The translations under genes and the position numbers were made by a program. DNA of 64,000 nt, taken from the NCBI GenBank assembly GCA_021797825.1, contig JAJZZA010000008.1, positions 1 through 64,000 on the forward strand, written 5' to 3'. Below the pieces are notes generated by a model. The model had not been told where the DNA came from. It made no database searches and saw only the letters and a list, made by a program, of their open reading frames with translations. Source of the stretch: Bacillota bacterium. GTDB lineage: Bacteria; Bacillota; Sulfobacillia; Sulfobacillales; Sulfobacillaceae. Positions 10,478 to 18,970 of the stretch are shown here, piece by piece (position 1 is the first letter of the stretch; each line of letters begins with the position of its first letter).

Positions 10478-11482
10478 TTAGGAGGCCTGCGACACCTCCG
10501 GCGCGGCAAAGACGCCGGTTAGAGCCGTGCTCGGGTCGGGGGTTTCCGACTGCCGGGCATAATCCACCGCGTCGGCCACTTCTTTCGCCACCGCCGCCTC
10601 GATCTCCGCGTCCTCGGCAGCGGTTAGCCAGTTTCGCTCCATCAGCATCTGCCGAAAGCGCGGAATCGGATCCTGTTGCCGCCAGGCGTCTTTTTCTCCA
10701 GCCTGCAAATAGCCCTCCGCATCGCCCTGGAAATGACCGTACAGGCGGCTGGTTTCGATCTCGATCAGGGTGGGGCCGCTCCCCGCGCGGGCCCGCGCGA
10801 TCGCCTCACGCGCCACCTCGTCCACGGCCAGCACGTCGTTGCCCGCCACGTATAGTCCGGGAACGCCATAGGCGGCAGCGCGGTCACTGTTTTTCGCAAT
10901 CGCCGTCGACCCCGCCTTCGGCACCGACACGGCATAGTGATTGTCCTCAATCACAAACACCACCGGCAGATGCCAAAGCGCCGCCAGATTCAGACTTTCG
11001 TGAAAGGTCCCCTGGTTGGCCGCGCCTTCGCCGGCAAACGCCACCGCGACGCGGTCGTCGCCGGCGCGGCGAAATGCCATGGCGGATCCCACCGCCGGGG
11101 GAAATCCCGCGCCGACAATTCCGGAGCAACTAAAGTGCACGGCCGGATCGAATAGATGCATATGACCGCCCTTGCCCCCGCACAGGCCGTCCTGGCGCCC
11201 AAAGATCTCGGCCGTCATGCGCTTTAAATCCACGCCCTTGGCGATCGCGACATGGTGCGGGCGGTGGGTGGAAGTTACCGCGTCTTCCGGCCGCAAGTGC
11301 CGGCATACCCCGACCGCGACCGGTTCTTGCCCGGCGGCCAAATGCATTTCACCGGGAACTGTCCCTGCCGCGATGGAAAAGAGCGGCGTCTTGCCCTCAA
11401 CATAGATTTCCGCCATCTGATCCTCGTAACGCCGAATGAGTCGCATCATGCGATACATCGCGCGTGCCTCGTCCGCTGTCAA
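10478..11482 (-). CDS. 2-oxo-acid dehydrogenase E1 alpha subunit
   Basis: ThDP-binding alpha chain of the decarboxylase. 334 residues. The ThDP motif is visible as GEGAANQG followed by the distal Asn in EDNHYAVS (about residues 150-185), and YGHFQGD near 247 is the typical phosphorylation-loop region. The start is a TTG at 11482, chosen because GAGGAGGG lies just upstream. It is the first gene of E1alpha-E1beta-E2; no dihydrolipoamide dehydrogenase (E3) is in the window, so E3 must be shared or encoded elsewhere. Divergent from mntH. Confidence 0.92.
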   Translation of the reverse strand: MTADEARAMYRMMRLIRRYEDQMAEIYVEGKTPLFSIAAGTVPGEMHLAAGQEPVAVGVCRHLRPEDAVTSTHRPHHVAIAKGVDLKRMTAEIFGRQDGLCGGKGGHMHLFDPAVHFSCSGIVGAGFPPAVGSAMAFRRAGDDRVAVAFAGEGAANQGTFHESLNLAALWHLPVVFVIEDNHYAVSVPKAGSTAIAKNSDRAAAYGVPGLYVAGNDVLAVDEVAREAIARARAGSGPTLIEIETSRLYGHFQGDAEGYLQAGEKDAWRQQDPIPRFRQMLMERNWLTAAEDAEIEAAVAKEVADAVDYARQSETPDPSTALTGVFAAPEVSQAS

Positions 11483-11618
11483 CCCAATCCCTCCTCATGC
11501 ATCGTGCGAATTCTTCTCCGGCCCTGGGGGGTTTTACCCGAACTGGTCTCAGGCTTTGGCTTGCTGCCCGTCATCTCCGCGCCCTGTGAAACGGTTTGAC
11601 CCAATCTGTTTCTTCCAC

Positions 11619-11642
11619 ATCAGCAGACATTGTCCTGCTGAT
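11619..11642. promoter_or_regulatory. 24-bp dyad in the divergent E1alpha/mntH intergenic region
   Basis: ATCAGCAG / CTGCTGAT with an 8-base centre, followed on the plus strand by TTTT. It is either an operator for one of the flanking genes or an RNA hairpin. It does not resemble the MntR box. The rest of 11483-11881 holds no gene; a TTGACA at 11734 lacks a good -10. Confidence 0.35.
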
Positions 11643-11881
11643 TTTCGGTGCCGGCTGCCGAAATTATTGGACTTTTTTTGTTTGTCAGTTATTGCCGCAT
11701 CCCCCCGCGGCTTGTCGGTTAAGACCCTTGGAGTTGACAAATTTACCGGCCTGCTTCGCAACCCCGGAGCGGCAGCGCATCCCCGCCTAGGCACCCCTGA
11801 CCAGCCGGCCGAATATCGTGCGGTTAGCTGCGGGCAACAATCTGAACCCCGCGCAACAATCGAGCAAGGGAGGTTTTCTCG

Positions 11882-13219
11882 ATGGACGCCGCTCCCGAAC
11901 TGGCCGCCTCGGACCTGCATCAGACCCGGTTCAGCTTAAGTGCCCGCACCGAACACGCCGCCCGCCAAGCCTTGTTGGGGCGCCATCGCGGATTGCGCGC
12001 GCTTTGGCCGTTTTTAGGCCCCGCCTTCATCGCCGCGGTGGCCTACGTTGACCCCGGAAACTTTGCCACCAACATCCAAGGCGGCGCCGAATTCGGCTAC
12101 AACCTCCTGTGGGTCGTGGTCCTAGCCAATCTCATGGCCATGGTCATCCAGTCCCTGTCCGCCAAATTAGGCATCGCCTGCGGGCAGAATCTGCCCGAAC
12201 TCTGCGCCCGCTATTACTCGCGGCCAGTTGTCCTAATCATGTGGGTCATCAGCGAATTCGCCGCCATGGCCACCGACTTGGCCGAGTTCCTGGGTGCCAC
12301 CTTGGGCCTTAATCTGCTGCTGCACATCCCCTTGTTGGTAGCCACGGTGATTACCGGGATCGCCACCTATCTCATCCTGTCGCTCGACAAAAAGGGGTTC
12401 CGTCCCTTGGAGTGGCTCATCGCCGGTTTGGTGATGGTCATCGCGCTCTCCTACGGGGTCGAAACCGTTCTGTCCCGCCCGAATTGGGGGCAGGTCGCCT
12501 ATCACGCGGTGGTGCCCTGGGTAGGCAATTCCGCCAGTGTGCTGCTAATTGTCGGGATTGTGGGGGCGACGGTCATGCCGCACGTCGTCTACCTGCACTC
12601 GGGGTTGACCCAATCCCGGATTCTGCCGCGGAACCAAGCCGAACGACTGCAGATCTACCGGTTTGAACGCATCGACGTGGCTCTGGCCATGACCTTGGCC
12701 GGTCTCATCAATCTGGCCATGCTGTTTATGGCCGCGTCGGTCTTTCATTTCACCGGTCATCAAGCGGTCGCCAACATTACCACCGCCTACCGCACCTTGA
12801 CGCCAATTTTGGGCGCCGCCGCCGCCGGTGTCTTCCTCATCTCGTTACTGGCGTCGGGCATCTCCAGCTCGGCCGTGGGGACCATGGCCGGTCAGGTGAT
12901 TATGCAGGGATTTGTCGGATTTTCCATCCCGGTCGGGATTCGCCGGCTCATCACCATGTTGCCCACGGTGGTGATTGTGGCGCTGGGGGTAAATCCCACC
13001 GAAACCTTGATTGTCAGTCAAGTCGTGCTCTCGCTGGTCCTGCCCGTCCCGATTGTGGCCTTGGTGCGCTTCACCGGACGCCAAGACATCATGGGCGCGC
13101 TGGTCAACCGTCCGCTGGTGCAAGCGGCGGCCTGGCTGGTGGTGGCGGTGATTGTCGGACTCAACGCGACGCTGCTGCTGCAGATGGCGGGCATCACCCT
13201 GCCCGGCCTCGGCGCCTGA
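11882..13219 (+). CDS. mntH: Nramp-family divalent metal (Mn2+/Fe2+) transporter
   Basis: Proton-coupled importer of Mn2+ or Fe2+ in the cytoplasmic membrane. 445 residues, eleven predicted membrane segments. The two metal-site segments are intact: DPGNFATN in TM1 (about residue 58) and MPHVVYLHS in TM6 (about 231). ATG at 11882 follows AAGGGAGG. After the stop a CCCTGCC/GGCGGGG hairpin near 13237-13256 may be a weak terminator. Confidence 0.93.
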   Translation: MDAAPELAASDLHQTRFSLSARTEHAARQALLGRHRGLRALWPFLGPAFIAAVAYVDPGNFATNIQGGAEFGYNLLWVVVLANLMAMVIQSLSAKLGIACGQNLPELCARYYSRPVVLIMWVISEFAAMATDLAEFLGATLGLNLLLHIPLLVATVITGIATYLILSLDKKGFRPLEWLIAGLVMVIALSYGVETVLSRPNWGQVAYHAVVPWVGNSASVLLIVGIVGATVMPHVVYLHSGLTQSRILPRNQAERLQIYRFERIDVALAMTLAGLINLAMLFMAASVFHFTGHQAVANITTAYRTLTPILGAAAAGVFLISLLASGISSSAVGTMAGQVIMQGFVGFSIPVGIRRLITMLPTVVIVALGVNPTETLIVSQVVLSLVLPVPIVALVRFTGRQDIMGALVNRPLVQAAAWLVVAVIVGLNATLLLQMAGITLPGLGA

Positions 13220-14822
13220 CTCCCTGGCCCACCGCGCCCTGCCGCTTGGGCGGGGTGTTCGGTTGGCCAATGGCAATCAGGCCAGCCGCATCCTTCCGCC
13301 GCTTATCGCCGGGAGGCCATGTGAAAAACCCAGCGGGCGTTTTGCTCCCTATCGGCGATGACACCGAGATGGCTGTCGCCGTCACTTTCTTGAGAAATAT
13401 CACAACACGCCATACCAGGCAGGATTTGGCCGTCGCGGACCAACGGATTGATATACCGTTTGCCAGATCCCAGGCTTTACCGCATCCCGCAACCTGAGAA
13501 ACATACCCCGCCTTGCCCAAAACGGTCGCGCGCTCCCGTGGGGAGGTCGATTCGTCGGTCGTCTCCCAGGCCGCGACACCGCGTGACCCCGATCGCCAGG
13601 GGAACCTCGCCAGGTCGCGGGCCGTCGGCCCTGCACGTCCAACCGAGTCCGGGTCCTGCCGTTCGCTGGCCCATGTCCGCGCGTGCGGAGCGCCGCTTGG
13701 GGAAAGATTGCGATGCACGTCGTGTTTTTCCGCTGCGCGGGGCGAGATGTGCCCAAGAAGACTGTCGGTGTTGGTTCGGGAAGACAAACCCCGCGAGGCC
13801 CTTCACACCTTTGCCACCCCGACCGGCGATCGGGGCGGGTTGGCGCGCGGCGAGACCGCCCCCGCCCAACAGGCCGCATTGGCCGATGTTCGCCCCGCCG
13901 TCGGATCCGCTTCCCTCGGCTCACGCAGAGACGGCGATTGCTGGGAAGGGTGCCTCGTGCCGTTGCCGCCACTCTCCTGGAGGCCTTGACAGCGGCTAAA
14001 CCCACCCGCTTGGCCAGGGGCGCCCGAACTCCGCACGGCATCGGCGGTGGGGTCGATTTCTGCCCGAACCGTCTCGGCGGTCCGTCGTCCGATCCCGGGA
14101 TGCGACTCCGTGAGATCCCCGGGTCGCGAGCAAAGGGACCAGGCGTCTCGACTGCGGTGTCCAGCGCGGGCGCGGGCGGGACTGCAGGTGCTGGGTCAGC
14201 AGGATCAGCTGATGGGGCCCCATCAGCGGCCAAATGGCCCGCGCTCATTCCGCAGGCGTGGCCCGGAGGCGGTCATCCACCGCCCTCCCGCTATCCTGCC
14301 GGGATCTGCCGGCCCGTGCCAGATTAGTACACCCCTCGATTCGGCTCTCCCTGCTCTCCGAAGAGGCACACTCCATGGCTCCCGAGGGCGTTCGGTCAAA
14401 TAGCCGTGCAGGCTCGTGGTGCTGAAGAGATTACCGACCCCGCGAATATGAGACGGCAGACAACCATGATACTCCTCCCCGCAAGGTTGGGAGGGCGCTT
14501 GCTCCGTCGAGAGAGTGGCCATCATTTCCCTGGCGCGCCACTTGGGACTATTACAGGTTCCAAACCGGCGATGACCCAGGTTTGCAACTCTGTCGGGCGG
14601 GCGCGATAGCTTACCAGAATCGGGCGTAAATCCCCGGCCTTTAGGCCTGGGGAGTCGTCACGGACAGGCAGCGGGGCTTATCGAGAGCGTGCTCGCGGAG
14701 AGGCAGGGAGAGGCATAACGTTTGGCAGATTATGGTGTGACGGATTGGCGTTCCACGGAAGAAGAGAGGGTGAAGGCGGCGCGAAAATTCCGCCGCGTTA
14801 TTAGAAGGAAGGATGGTATACG
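13220..14822. other. Gene-poor, GC-rich stretch
   Basis: About 1.6 kb in which open frames exist on all strands but overlap one another, lack ribosome sites and have biased Arg/Pro/Gly composition typical of non-coding GC-rich DNA. A perfect 20-bp palindrome, GCTGATGGGG plus its complement, lies at 14208-14227. I recognise no protein family here; decayed mobile DNA is the likely origin given the flanking remnants. Confidence 0.5.
14632..14652 (+). repeat. Hairpin resembling an IS200/IS605-type end
   Basis: CCCCGGCC-TTTA-GGCCTGGGG (one bulge) followed by AGTCGTC. A similar hairpin, CCCCAG-loop-CTGGGG, sits at 15922-15939. The two bracket the two-gene module at 14823-15918. The resemblance to TnpB-element end hairpins is by eye only. 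Confidence 0.3.
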
Positions 14823-15138
14823 ATGGCTGTTCGCCTAGAAATGATTACGCTGGCCGACACCGTGGCCGCGACGATCAAGAAGCTCAATCAGGTATTCCCC
14901 GCGAACAGGGGGTGTTACCTGCCCCTCTGATGGTGCAGGTGCAGGGAGGTGGTGGACCGCCTCCGACATCGCCGACCCCAGCGACGGGGCGATCCCTGAC
15001 GGAATTTGGGATTTCTCCGTCGCCCTGCCGTTGAAATACCTGATGGCGGTTCCCGGAGAGAAGGGCGATCGCGTGACGGCGAGTTCGCCCCAAATAGCGT
15101 CTCCCGCTCCGCACCTGGCCCTGACGGGTCAGGTGTAA
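14823..15138 (+). pseudogene. Small unknown gene interrupted by one extra G (105 codons if repaired)
   Basis: An ATG at 14823 follows AGAAGGAAGG and opens MAVRLEMITLADTVAATIKK, which ends at a TGA at 14927-14929. A second frame, shifted by one base, runs from the same place to a TAA at 15136-15138 and reads WWTASDIADPSDGAIPDG and KYLMAVPGEKGDRV, ordinary protein-like sequence. Removing one G from the five-G run at 14908-14912 joins both into one 105-codon frame. So it is a decayed gene, a sequencing error, or a +1 frameshift site. Family unknown. It lies 114 bases before the zinc-ribbon gene and is probably its operon partner. Confidence 0.55.
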
Positions 15139-15252
15139 GCGGGTCAGCGTGGTGTGCGGATCTCCCACTGGTAAGGCTCACCCGCGTCGAACGTGCAACG
15201 TGGTGGGAATTGTGGTGCGCTAGAGGCAAGATGATAAGGAGGAAGGAAGTCG

Positions 15253-15918
15253 ATGAAACTGAAAAAACCGAGCCGTGGAGCTCAATTGTTTGCCGAGGGG
15301 GCGGGGGCCATTGGGCTATGTCCCGCCTGTCACCAGTATGTCGTCGATATGAGCGGCGCGCCCTACGGGTGGTGCCCCCAATGTTCTCAGGAGGTCCGAC
15401 TGAGACCGACGGCCCAAGTGCGCGACGAGTTAAAGGCGATGGGGCTAACCTTCCCCAACTTCTCGTCCGTCTCCCCCTTCGCGGGGCAACCCGTCTCCCC
15501 CCATCCCCTGATCGAGGGGACGCGCGCAACATTTGATATCCGCGTCTTTCTGGATGAACCGTGGGCCTCTTTGACCGAAGTGTTTCCTGATGAGTGGGAC
15601 CATTGGCAAGACGTCGTGATGGCAAACGTTTTCGGGGGAGAAAGGGGCGAGTACGGAGATCTCAAGGGAGAAAGCTGGGTGATGGACCCCCTGGGCGCGC
15701 AGGAGGCCGAGGCGATGGCGGCCCAGTGGGCGCGACAAGTGCGCGAATGGCAACGGGCTGGCGCCAACGAATGGCTCTTGTTGTTGCGCAGCCGCGCACG
15801 CAAGTGGCCCCCCCTCTATCGCCAGGGCCGAGAGAAGGCTTTGCGCCAAAGTCTCACTTTGCATCGCCACCCTGCTCTGTTTGCGGAACTCCTCGGACTT
15901 ATCCAGAACGCGCCGTAA
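15253..15918 (+). CDS. Zinc-ribbon protein of unknown function
   Basis: 221 residues. The N-terminal part has two Cys pairs, CPAC near residue 24 and CPQC near 41, spaced as a zinc ribbon. The middle region is rich in Trp and acidic residues (DEWDHWQD near 113), and the C-terminal third is helical and basic. AAGGAGG at 15236-15242 gives a strong start at the ATG. I do not recognise the family. It may be a nucleic-acid-binding protein carried by a mobile element, since it lies between two hairpins and next to a TnpB-like end; that is inference. Confidence 0.65.
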   Translation: MKLKKPSRGAQLFAEGAGAIGLCPACHQYVVDMSGAPYGWCPQCSQEVRLRPTAQVRDELKAMGLTFPNFSSVSPFAGQPVSPHPLIEGTRATFDIRVFLDEPWASLTEVFPDEWDHWQDVVMANVFGGERGEYGDLKGESWVMDPLGAQEAEAMAAQWARQVREWQRAGANEWLLLLRSRARKWPPLYRQGREKALRQSLTLHRHPALFAELLGLIQNAP

Positions 15919-15921
15919 AAC

Positions 15922-15990
15922 CCCCAGCTAGACCTGGGGACCGTTCGTACCCCAAAGGGTATATCAAGCCGGTTGGCCCGATAGGCCAAC
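15922..15990 (+). repeat. Two hairpins after the zinc-ribbon gene
   Basis: CCCCAG-CTAGAC-CTGGGG at 15922-15939 and GTTGGCC-CGATA-GGCCAAC at 15972-15990. Neither has a U-tract directly after it. The first matches the hairpin at 14632 in shape, which suggests element ends or a transcript 3' structure. Confidence 0.35.
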
Positions 15991-16039
15991 TATGCTAGCA
16001 TGTTCTTAAGAGTCGTCGGTGTGAAACGAAAACCACGTT

Positions 16040-16215
16040 CCACACCGCCATGAATGCAGAACGCAGGCCGGAACACGCCCGGTGGGAGTGAGGAGCGCCC
16101 TCCCGTGGACCATGTGCTCGGAGAGTGCGAACGGCACCAGCCCTAAGCAGCGATGGCGCAAGGAAGCCGGAACCCGCACTCGCGAGAGGCGGGAATCCCC
16201 ACCAGTACTCGCTGT
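16040..16215 (+). mobile_element. Probable remnant right end of an IS200/IS605 (TnpB/IS1341-type) element
   Basis: The stretch reads like the 3' end of a tnpB gene plus its structured guide-RNA region: a GGTGGGAGTGAGGA segment with the last in-frame stop, GTGCTCGGAGAGTGCGAA, a CCAGCCCTAAGCAGCGATGG segment, AAGGAAGCCGGAACC and a closing GCGGGAATCCCC. I base this on resemblance to TnpB ends I know from other thermophilic Bacillota. No tnpB body, catalytic DDE residues or TnpA gene is present, so it can only be a relic or a solo end. Confidence 0.4.
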
Positions 16216-16351
16216 AAAGCTCGCCGGATTTATCCGTGCGGAGGATGTCAAAATTGGGGGGGTCCGCAAACTCAAACCGCCCGGGACGCAACCAGACTTG
16301 CCAGCCTAAGGAGCGATCACTATCCCCACCCGCCCGTTTGACACGCGCCAT

Positions 16352-17212
16352 GTGCTGATGATGTTAATCGCCGGCGCGTCCTATGGAGTGACGACCCCGG
16401 TCGTCAAACTCGCGGTCGCCCACCATATTCCGGTGGGCGTGGTTACCGTCCTGCAATACCCATTGCCGCTGCTGCTATTTTCCCTGGGCGCGCGGGTCGC
16501 GCGCCCAGACTGGCCGGCGCTCCGCCGCCACTGGCCCTGGTTGCTGCTTGCCGGCGCTGCCAGCGGCGCCACCTCCCTGTTCTATTATCAGAGCCTTCGC
16601 CTGGTGCCCGCGGCTCTGGGCGTCGTCTTGCTATTCCAGTTTGTATGGATCGCTCCGTTGGTCTCCTACCTCATCAACCGGATCCGGTTGCCTCGGCATC
16701 AGGGGCGGGCCATTCTCGTCATCTGGGCGGGAACCCTGTTGGCCGCTGGCACGATGTCCGGAATTGGCGACATACATGCCCTGGGCATCGCCTTGGGGCT
16801 TTTGGGAGGCGTCGCCTATGCCGTCAGTCTGGTGGTGTCCGGACGCATTCCCGACCAGATCTCGCCGTGGCATCGGTCGCTGGTATCCACCGCCGCGGGA
16901 TGCTTGATGCTGGTATTGCTCTATCATCCCTGGCCGTTAGGGGTGCCACTCGCCTCCGCCTTGGGATGGGGCACTCTCGTCGGGATCTTTAGCCAGTCGC
17001 TGCCCGTCCTCTTGATTTATCTCAGCGCGCCCTATTTGGGCGGCGCCCTCACGGGAATATTGGCCGCGATGGAACTGCCGGTGGCGGTCTCACTGTCTAG
17101 CCAGTGGTTGCACGAACCGGTCGGATTGGCGCAATGGGCGGGGGTGGCTGCCATTTTGCTGGGAGTGGTCTGGGGCTCTTCCCGGCCTAGGGAACCCTCA
17201 CCGTCATCGTGA
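16352..17212 (+). CDS. EamA/DMT-family transporter
   Basis: Membrane exporter or permease of small metabolites; substrate unknown. 286 residues with about ten hydrophobic segments in two five-helix EamA repeats (1-135 and 145-285). The first ATG/GTG/TTG-type start is the GTG at 16352, which has no ribosome site. A good AAGGAG lies at 16308-16313 and the frame is open upstream, so translation might begin at a rare ATC at 16322, adding ten residues. The gene follows a TnpB-like remnant directly and could have been exposed to rearrangement. Confidence 0.8.
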   Translation: MLMMLIAGASYGVTTPVVKLAVAHHIPVGVVTVLQYPLPLLLFSLGARVARPDWPALRRHWPWLLLAGAASGATSLFYYQSLRLVPAALGVVLLFQFVWIAPLVSYLINRIRLPRHQGRAILVIWAGTLLAAGTMSGIGDIHALGIALGLLGGVAYAVSLVVSGRIPDQISPWHRSLVSTAAGCLMLVLLYHPWPLGVPLASALGWGTLVGIFSQSLPVLLIYLSAPYLGGALTGILAAMELPVAVSLSSQWLHEPVGLAQWAGVAAILLGVVWGSSRPREPSPSS

Positions 17213-17334
17213 GCGACTGGTTTTCACCCGGTCGGCAGGCTGGCCTTTAGTTGGCGGGTCGGGTTGCGTCAGGATCCTTCTCGAGCCGATTGGATTCCGG
17301 AAAAAGTCCGGGCAGAGTGCGGGCCTGCTCGCCG

Positions 17335-17600
17335 TCACCGGCCACAGCGCGCCCGCGGCGGGATTTTTGCCATCATGGCCAAGGCTGCCTTTAATGGTCC
17401 GGACTGCGCTTCGCAGAAAAAGGCCTCATTGAGGGGAAACCGGTAAACGTGCACTCCCGCGCCTGCTACCAATCGCCAGCGACGGCCGCGTCGCACAACA
17501 CGGGCACCACCCCCGGCAATATATGGCCGACGGCACTGATCGGCCCCGCGCCCCCAAGCGCCAGGAGAGGGAATCCCAGCGTTTGCAAGCCGGAATAGAC
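17335..17600 (-). pseudogene. C-terminal fragment of a dihydrodipicolinate-synthase-family gene
   Basis: On the minus strand 17600-17466 reads VYSGLQTLGFPLLALGGAG, then ISAVGHILPG and DAAVAGDW, followed by a stop. This matches the YSGDD...LGG.GVISV...AGDW section of DapA/NAL enzymes. After one frameshift the next frame continues with LNEAFFCEAQSGPLKAALAM and ends at 17335, matching the final helices of DapA (NPxPxKxAL). Only about the last 85 of roughly 290 residues remain; the catalytic Lys and Tyr region is missing. A dead fragment, probably from recombination. Confidence 0.65.
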
Positions 17601-17793
17601 CTAAAAATCGCTGCCCAACAGATCTTCGAACCCCGTTTGCGAACGCGTCGCCACAGGCTTTCGGTGCGGATCTTCGCGAAGCTGTTCTTCGGTCTTGCGG
17701 GCCCAAATCTCCGCCTCCCGTTGCGGCCACACAATTGGACCGGATGCCGCACGTCTTCGACCAAGACGCCGGCCTCCCGATTCAATTGCTCCG
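17601..17793 (-). pseudogene. Truncated copy of the neighbouring coiled-coil gene
   Basis: The plus-strand segment 17735-17793 is nearly identical to 17989-18047 inside the coiled-coil gene and encodes LNREAGVLVEDVRHPVQL against LNRETCVLVEDVRHQVQL there. After this the sequence diverges; a shifted frame continues with REAEIWARKTEEQLRED and stops at 17601, directly at the start of the DapA fragment. There is no start codon or ribosome site. Duplicated and broken. Confidence 0.5.
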
Positions 17794-17889
17794 CTTGGTG
17801 GCAAACGTCGCGTTATTTGGCTCAGCGCTCACCAGGCTTGGTTTGGCGCTTATAGGACTTGCTGTGCGTCTCTTTGAAGGGGGCGTGAG

Positions 17890-18171
17890 TCAGGGCACCC
17901 GCCGTTCAAGACGCGTGATGCGCTCTTCGTGGTTGGCGAGCATGCGGCCCAGCTGGTCGTGGACGGTGGTGACGCCTTCCGCCACCAACTGGACCTGATG
18001 CCGCACGTCTTCGACCAAGACGCACGTCTCCCGATTCAATTGCTCTGCGTGGACCATCAAGTCCTGCCGTGTTTCCTGATTCAACTGGTCGGCATGCTCT
18101 CGCGATGCGGCGATTTGCTGCGTCACGTCTTGGCGCAAGGCGTCCAGATACGATTTGAGTTCGGCGTCCAT
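17890..18171 (-). CDS. Small coiled-coil protein of unknown function
   Basis: 93 residues, almost entirely charged alpha-helix with heptad-like spacing: LKSYLDALRQDVTQQI, then repeated QLNQETRQDL / QLNRETCVLV units, then TTVHDQLGRMLANHEERITR. The ATG at 18171 follows GGAAAGGATGAG. The longer frame to 18387 has no such site. Proteins of this type often act as small scaffolds or phage or mobile-element accessory factors; no function can be assigned. A partial duplicate lies 250 bases away. Confidence 0.55.
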   Translation of the reverse strand: MDAELKSYLDALRQDVTQQIAASREHADQLNQETRQDLMVHAEQLNRETCVLVEDVRHQVQLVAEGVTTVHDQLGRMLANHEERITRLERRVP

Positions 18172-18377
18172 CGGCTCATCCTTTCCCCTGCCACTGATGG
18201 TCGATCGAGAACAGGATTCCCCGTCGCCAGCCGGGATTCCTGCCGTTGGCCCGGCGGCGGCGAAATTTTTTGGCGCCTTGCAAACCATCAGGGACTCGCT
18301 GGGGTTGGGACGGCTGTTGGGGACACCGGAGCTGCTGGGGCGTTGCACAAGACGTTCGCCACAAACCCGGAAATAGT

Positions 18378-18419
18378 CCGAATACATCTCCGTTAACGGT
18401 CCGGGCGTACATTATTCGG
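18378..18419. repeat. Nested inverted repeats upstream of the coiled-coil gene
   Basis: CCGAATA at 18378-18384 pairs with TATTCGG at 18413-18419, and a perfect palindrome CCGTTAACGG lies between them at 18390-18399. This could be an operator or leader structure for the minus-strand gene. Confidence 0.3.
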
Positions 18420-18555
18420 TTAACTACCATCTAACGACTGAACTCTGAGCACATGTCGATGCAAGCTTGTGAGGCTCTTTCTCAAAGTATCGGATGAACG
18501 GGGAGGGCGTGAGTCAGTGGTACTAGGCAATTTGGGTCGCCGAAACCTCGGTTGG

Positions 18556-18677
18556 TGTTATAATCTGATAAGGCGGCGACGGCCACTCGGTGTTCACGGA
18601 GGTTTTGAGCGATGTCGGAGGTGTTGGTCCGGTTTTTAATCGAGCCCTTTCATGGGCCTAGCGAGCGATGTGGCTGA
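18556..18677 (+). pseudogene. Orphan gene start: extended -10 promoter, ribosome site and 21-codon frame
   Basis: TGTTATAAT at 18556-18564 is a perfect -10 with a TGn extension. Downstream, CGGAGG at 18597-18602 precedes an ATG at 18612 that opens MSEVLVRFLIEPFHGPSERC and stops at 18677. The signals of a real 5' end followed by an early stop suggest a truncated gene. Family unknown. The surrounding 18172-19630 region otherwise holds no convincing gene. Confidence 0.35.
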
Positions 18678-18970
18678 GCGGTTCCGGCGGTCCCCCCACC
18701 AGGCGCGACCCCGGAAGCGAATCGGGTAGCGTGGGATTTCGCCTCCCACGTCGTCGGGATCGTCGGGAGAGGTGGCCGGACCTGGAGTGTAGACGCCCAG
18801 CCTGCGCGGATCCCCCCGGCATTTCCCACACCCGGGGCGCAGATGTCAGGGGGTGCCGTGATGTCCTCGCGGTTGCCCCTTGCCGAGGCCCCAGGGCATC
18901 CCGCCAGCCGATGCCGTGGCGGTCCCCGGGGGTATGCGAGAGGGGGGATCGAATCCTGGATCCAGCCCAT

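Noticed and set aside
8351-11482. Assignment of the E1-E2 operon as acetoin dehydrogenase
   Set aside because: There is no acoR, E3 or acetoin reductase gene nearby and sequence by eye does not separate pyruvate, acetoin and branched-chain enzymes.
13194-13787. Minus-strand frame of 197 codons that might be a transposase remnant
   Set aside because: No DDE or HUH motif or other transposase signature could be found; kept only as part of the non-coding region.
13400-14248. Minus-strand open frame of 282 codons in the gene-poor region
   Set aside because: Pro/Arg-rich low-complexity translation, overlaps other equally long frames on both strands, and has no ribosome site or family resemblance.
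15995-16351. Minus-strand frame of 118 codons next to the EamA gene
   Set aside because: It is the antisense of the TnpB-like end; such frames are common artefacts over structured GC-rich element ends.
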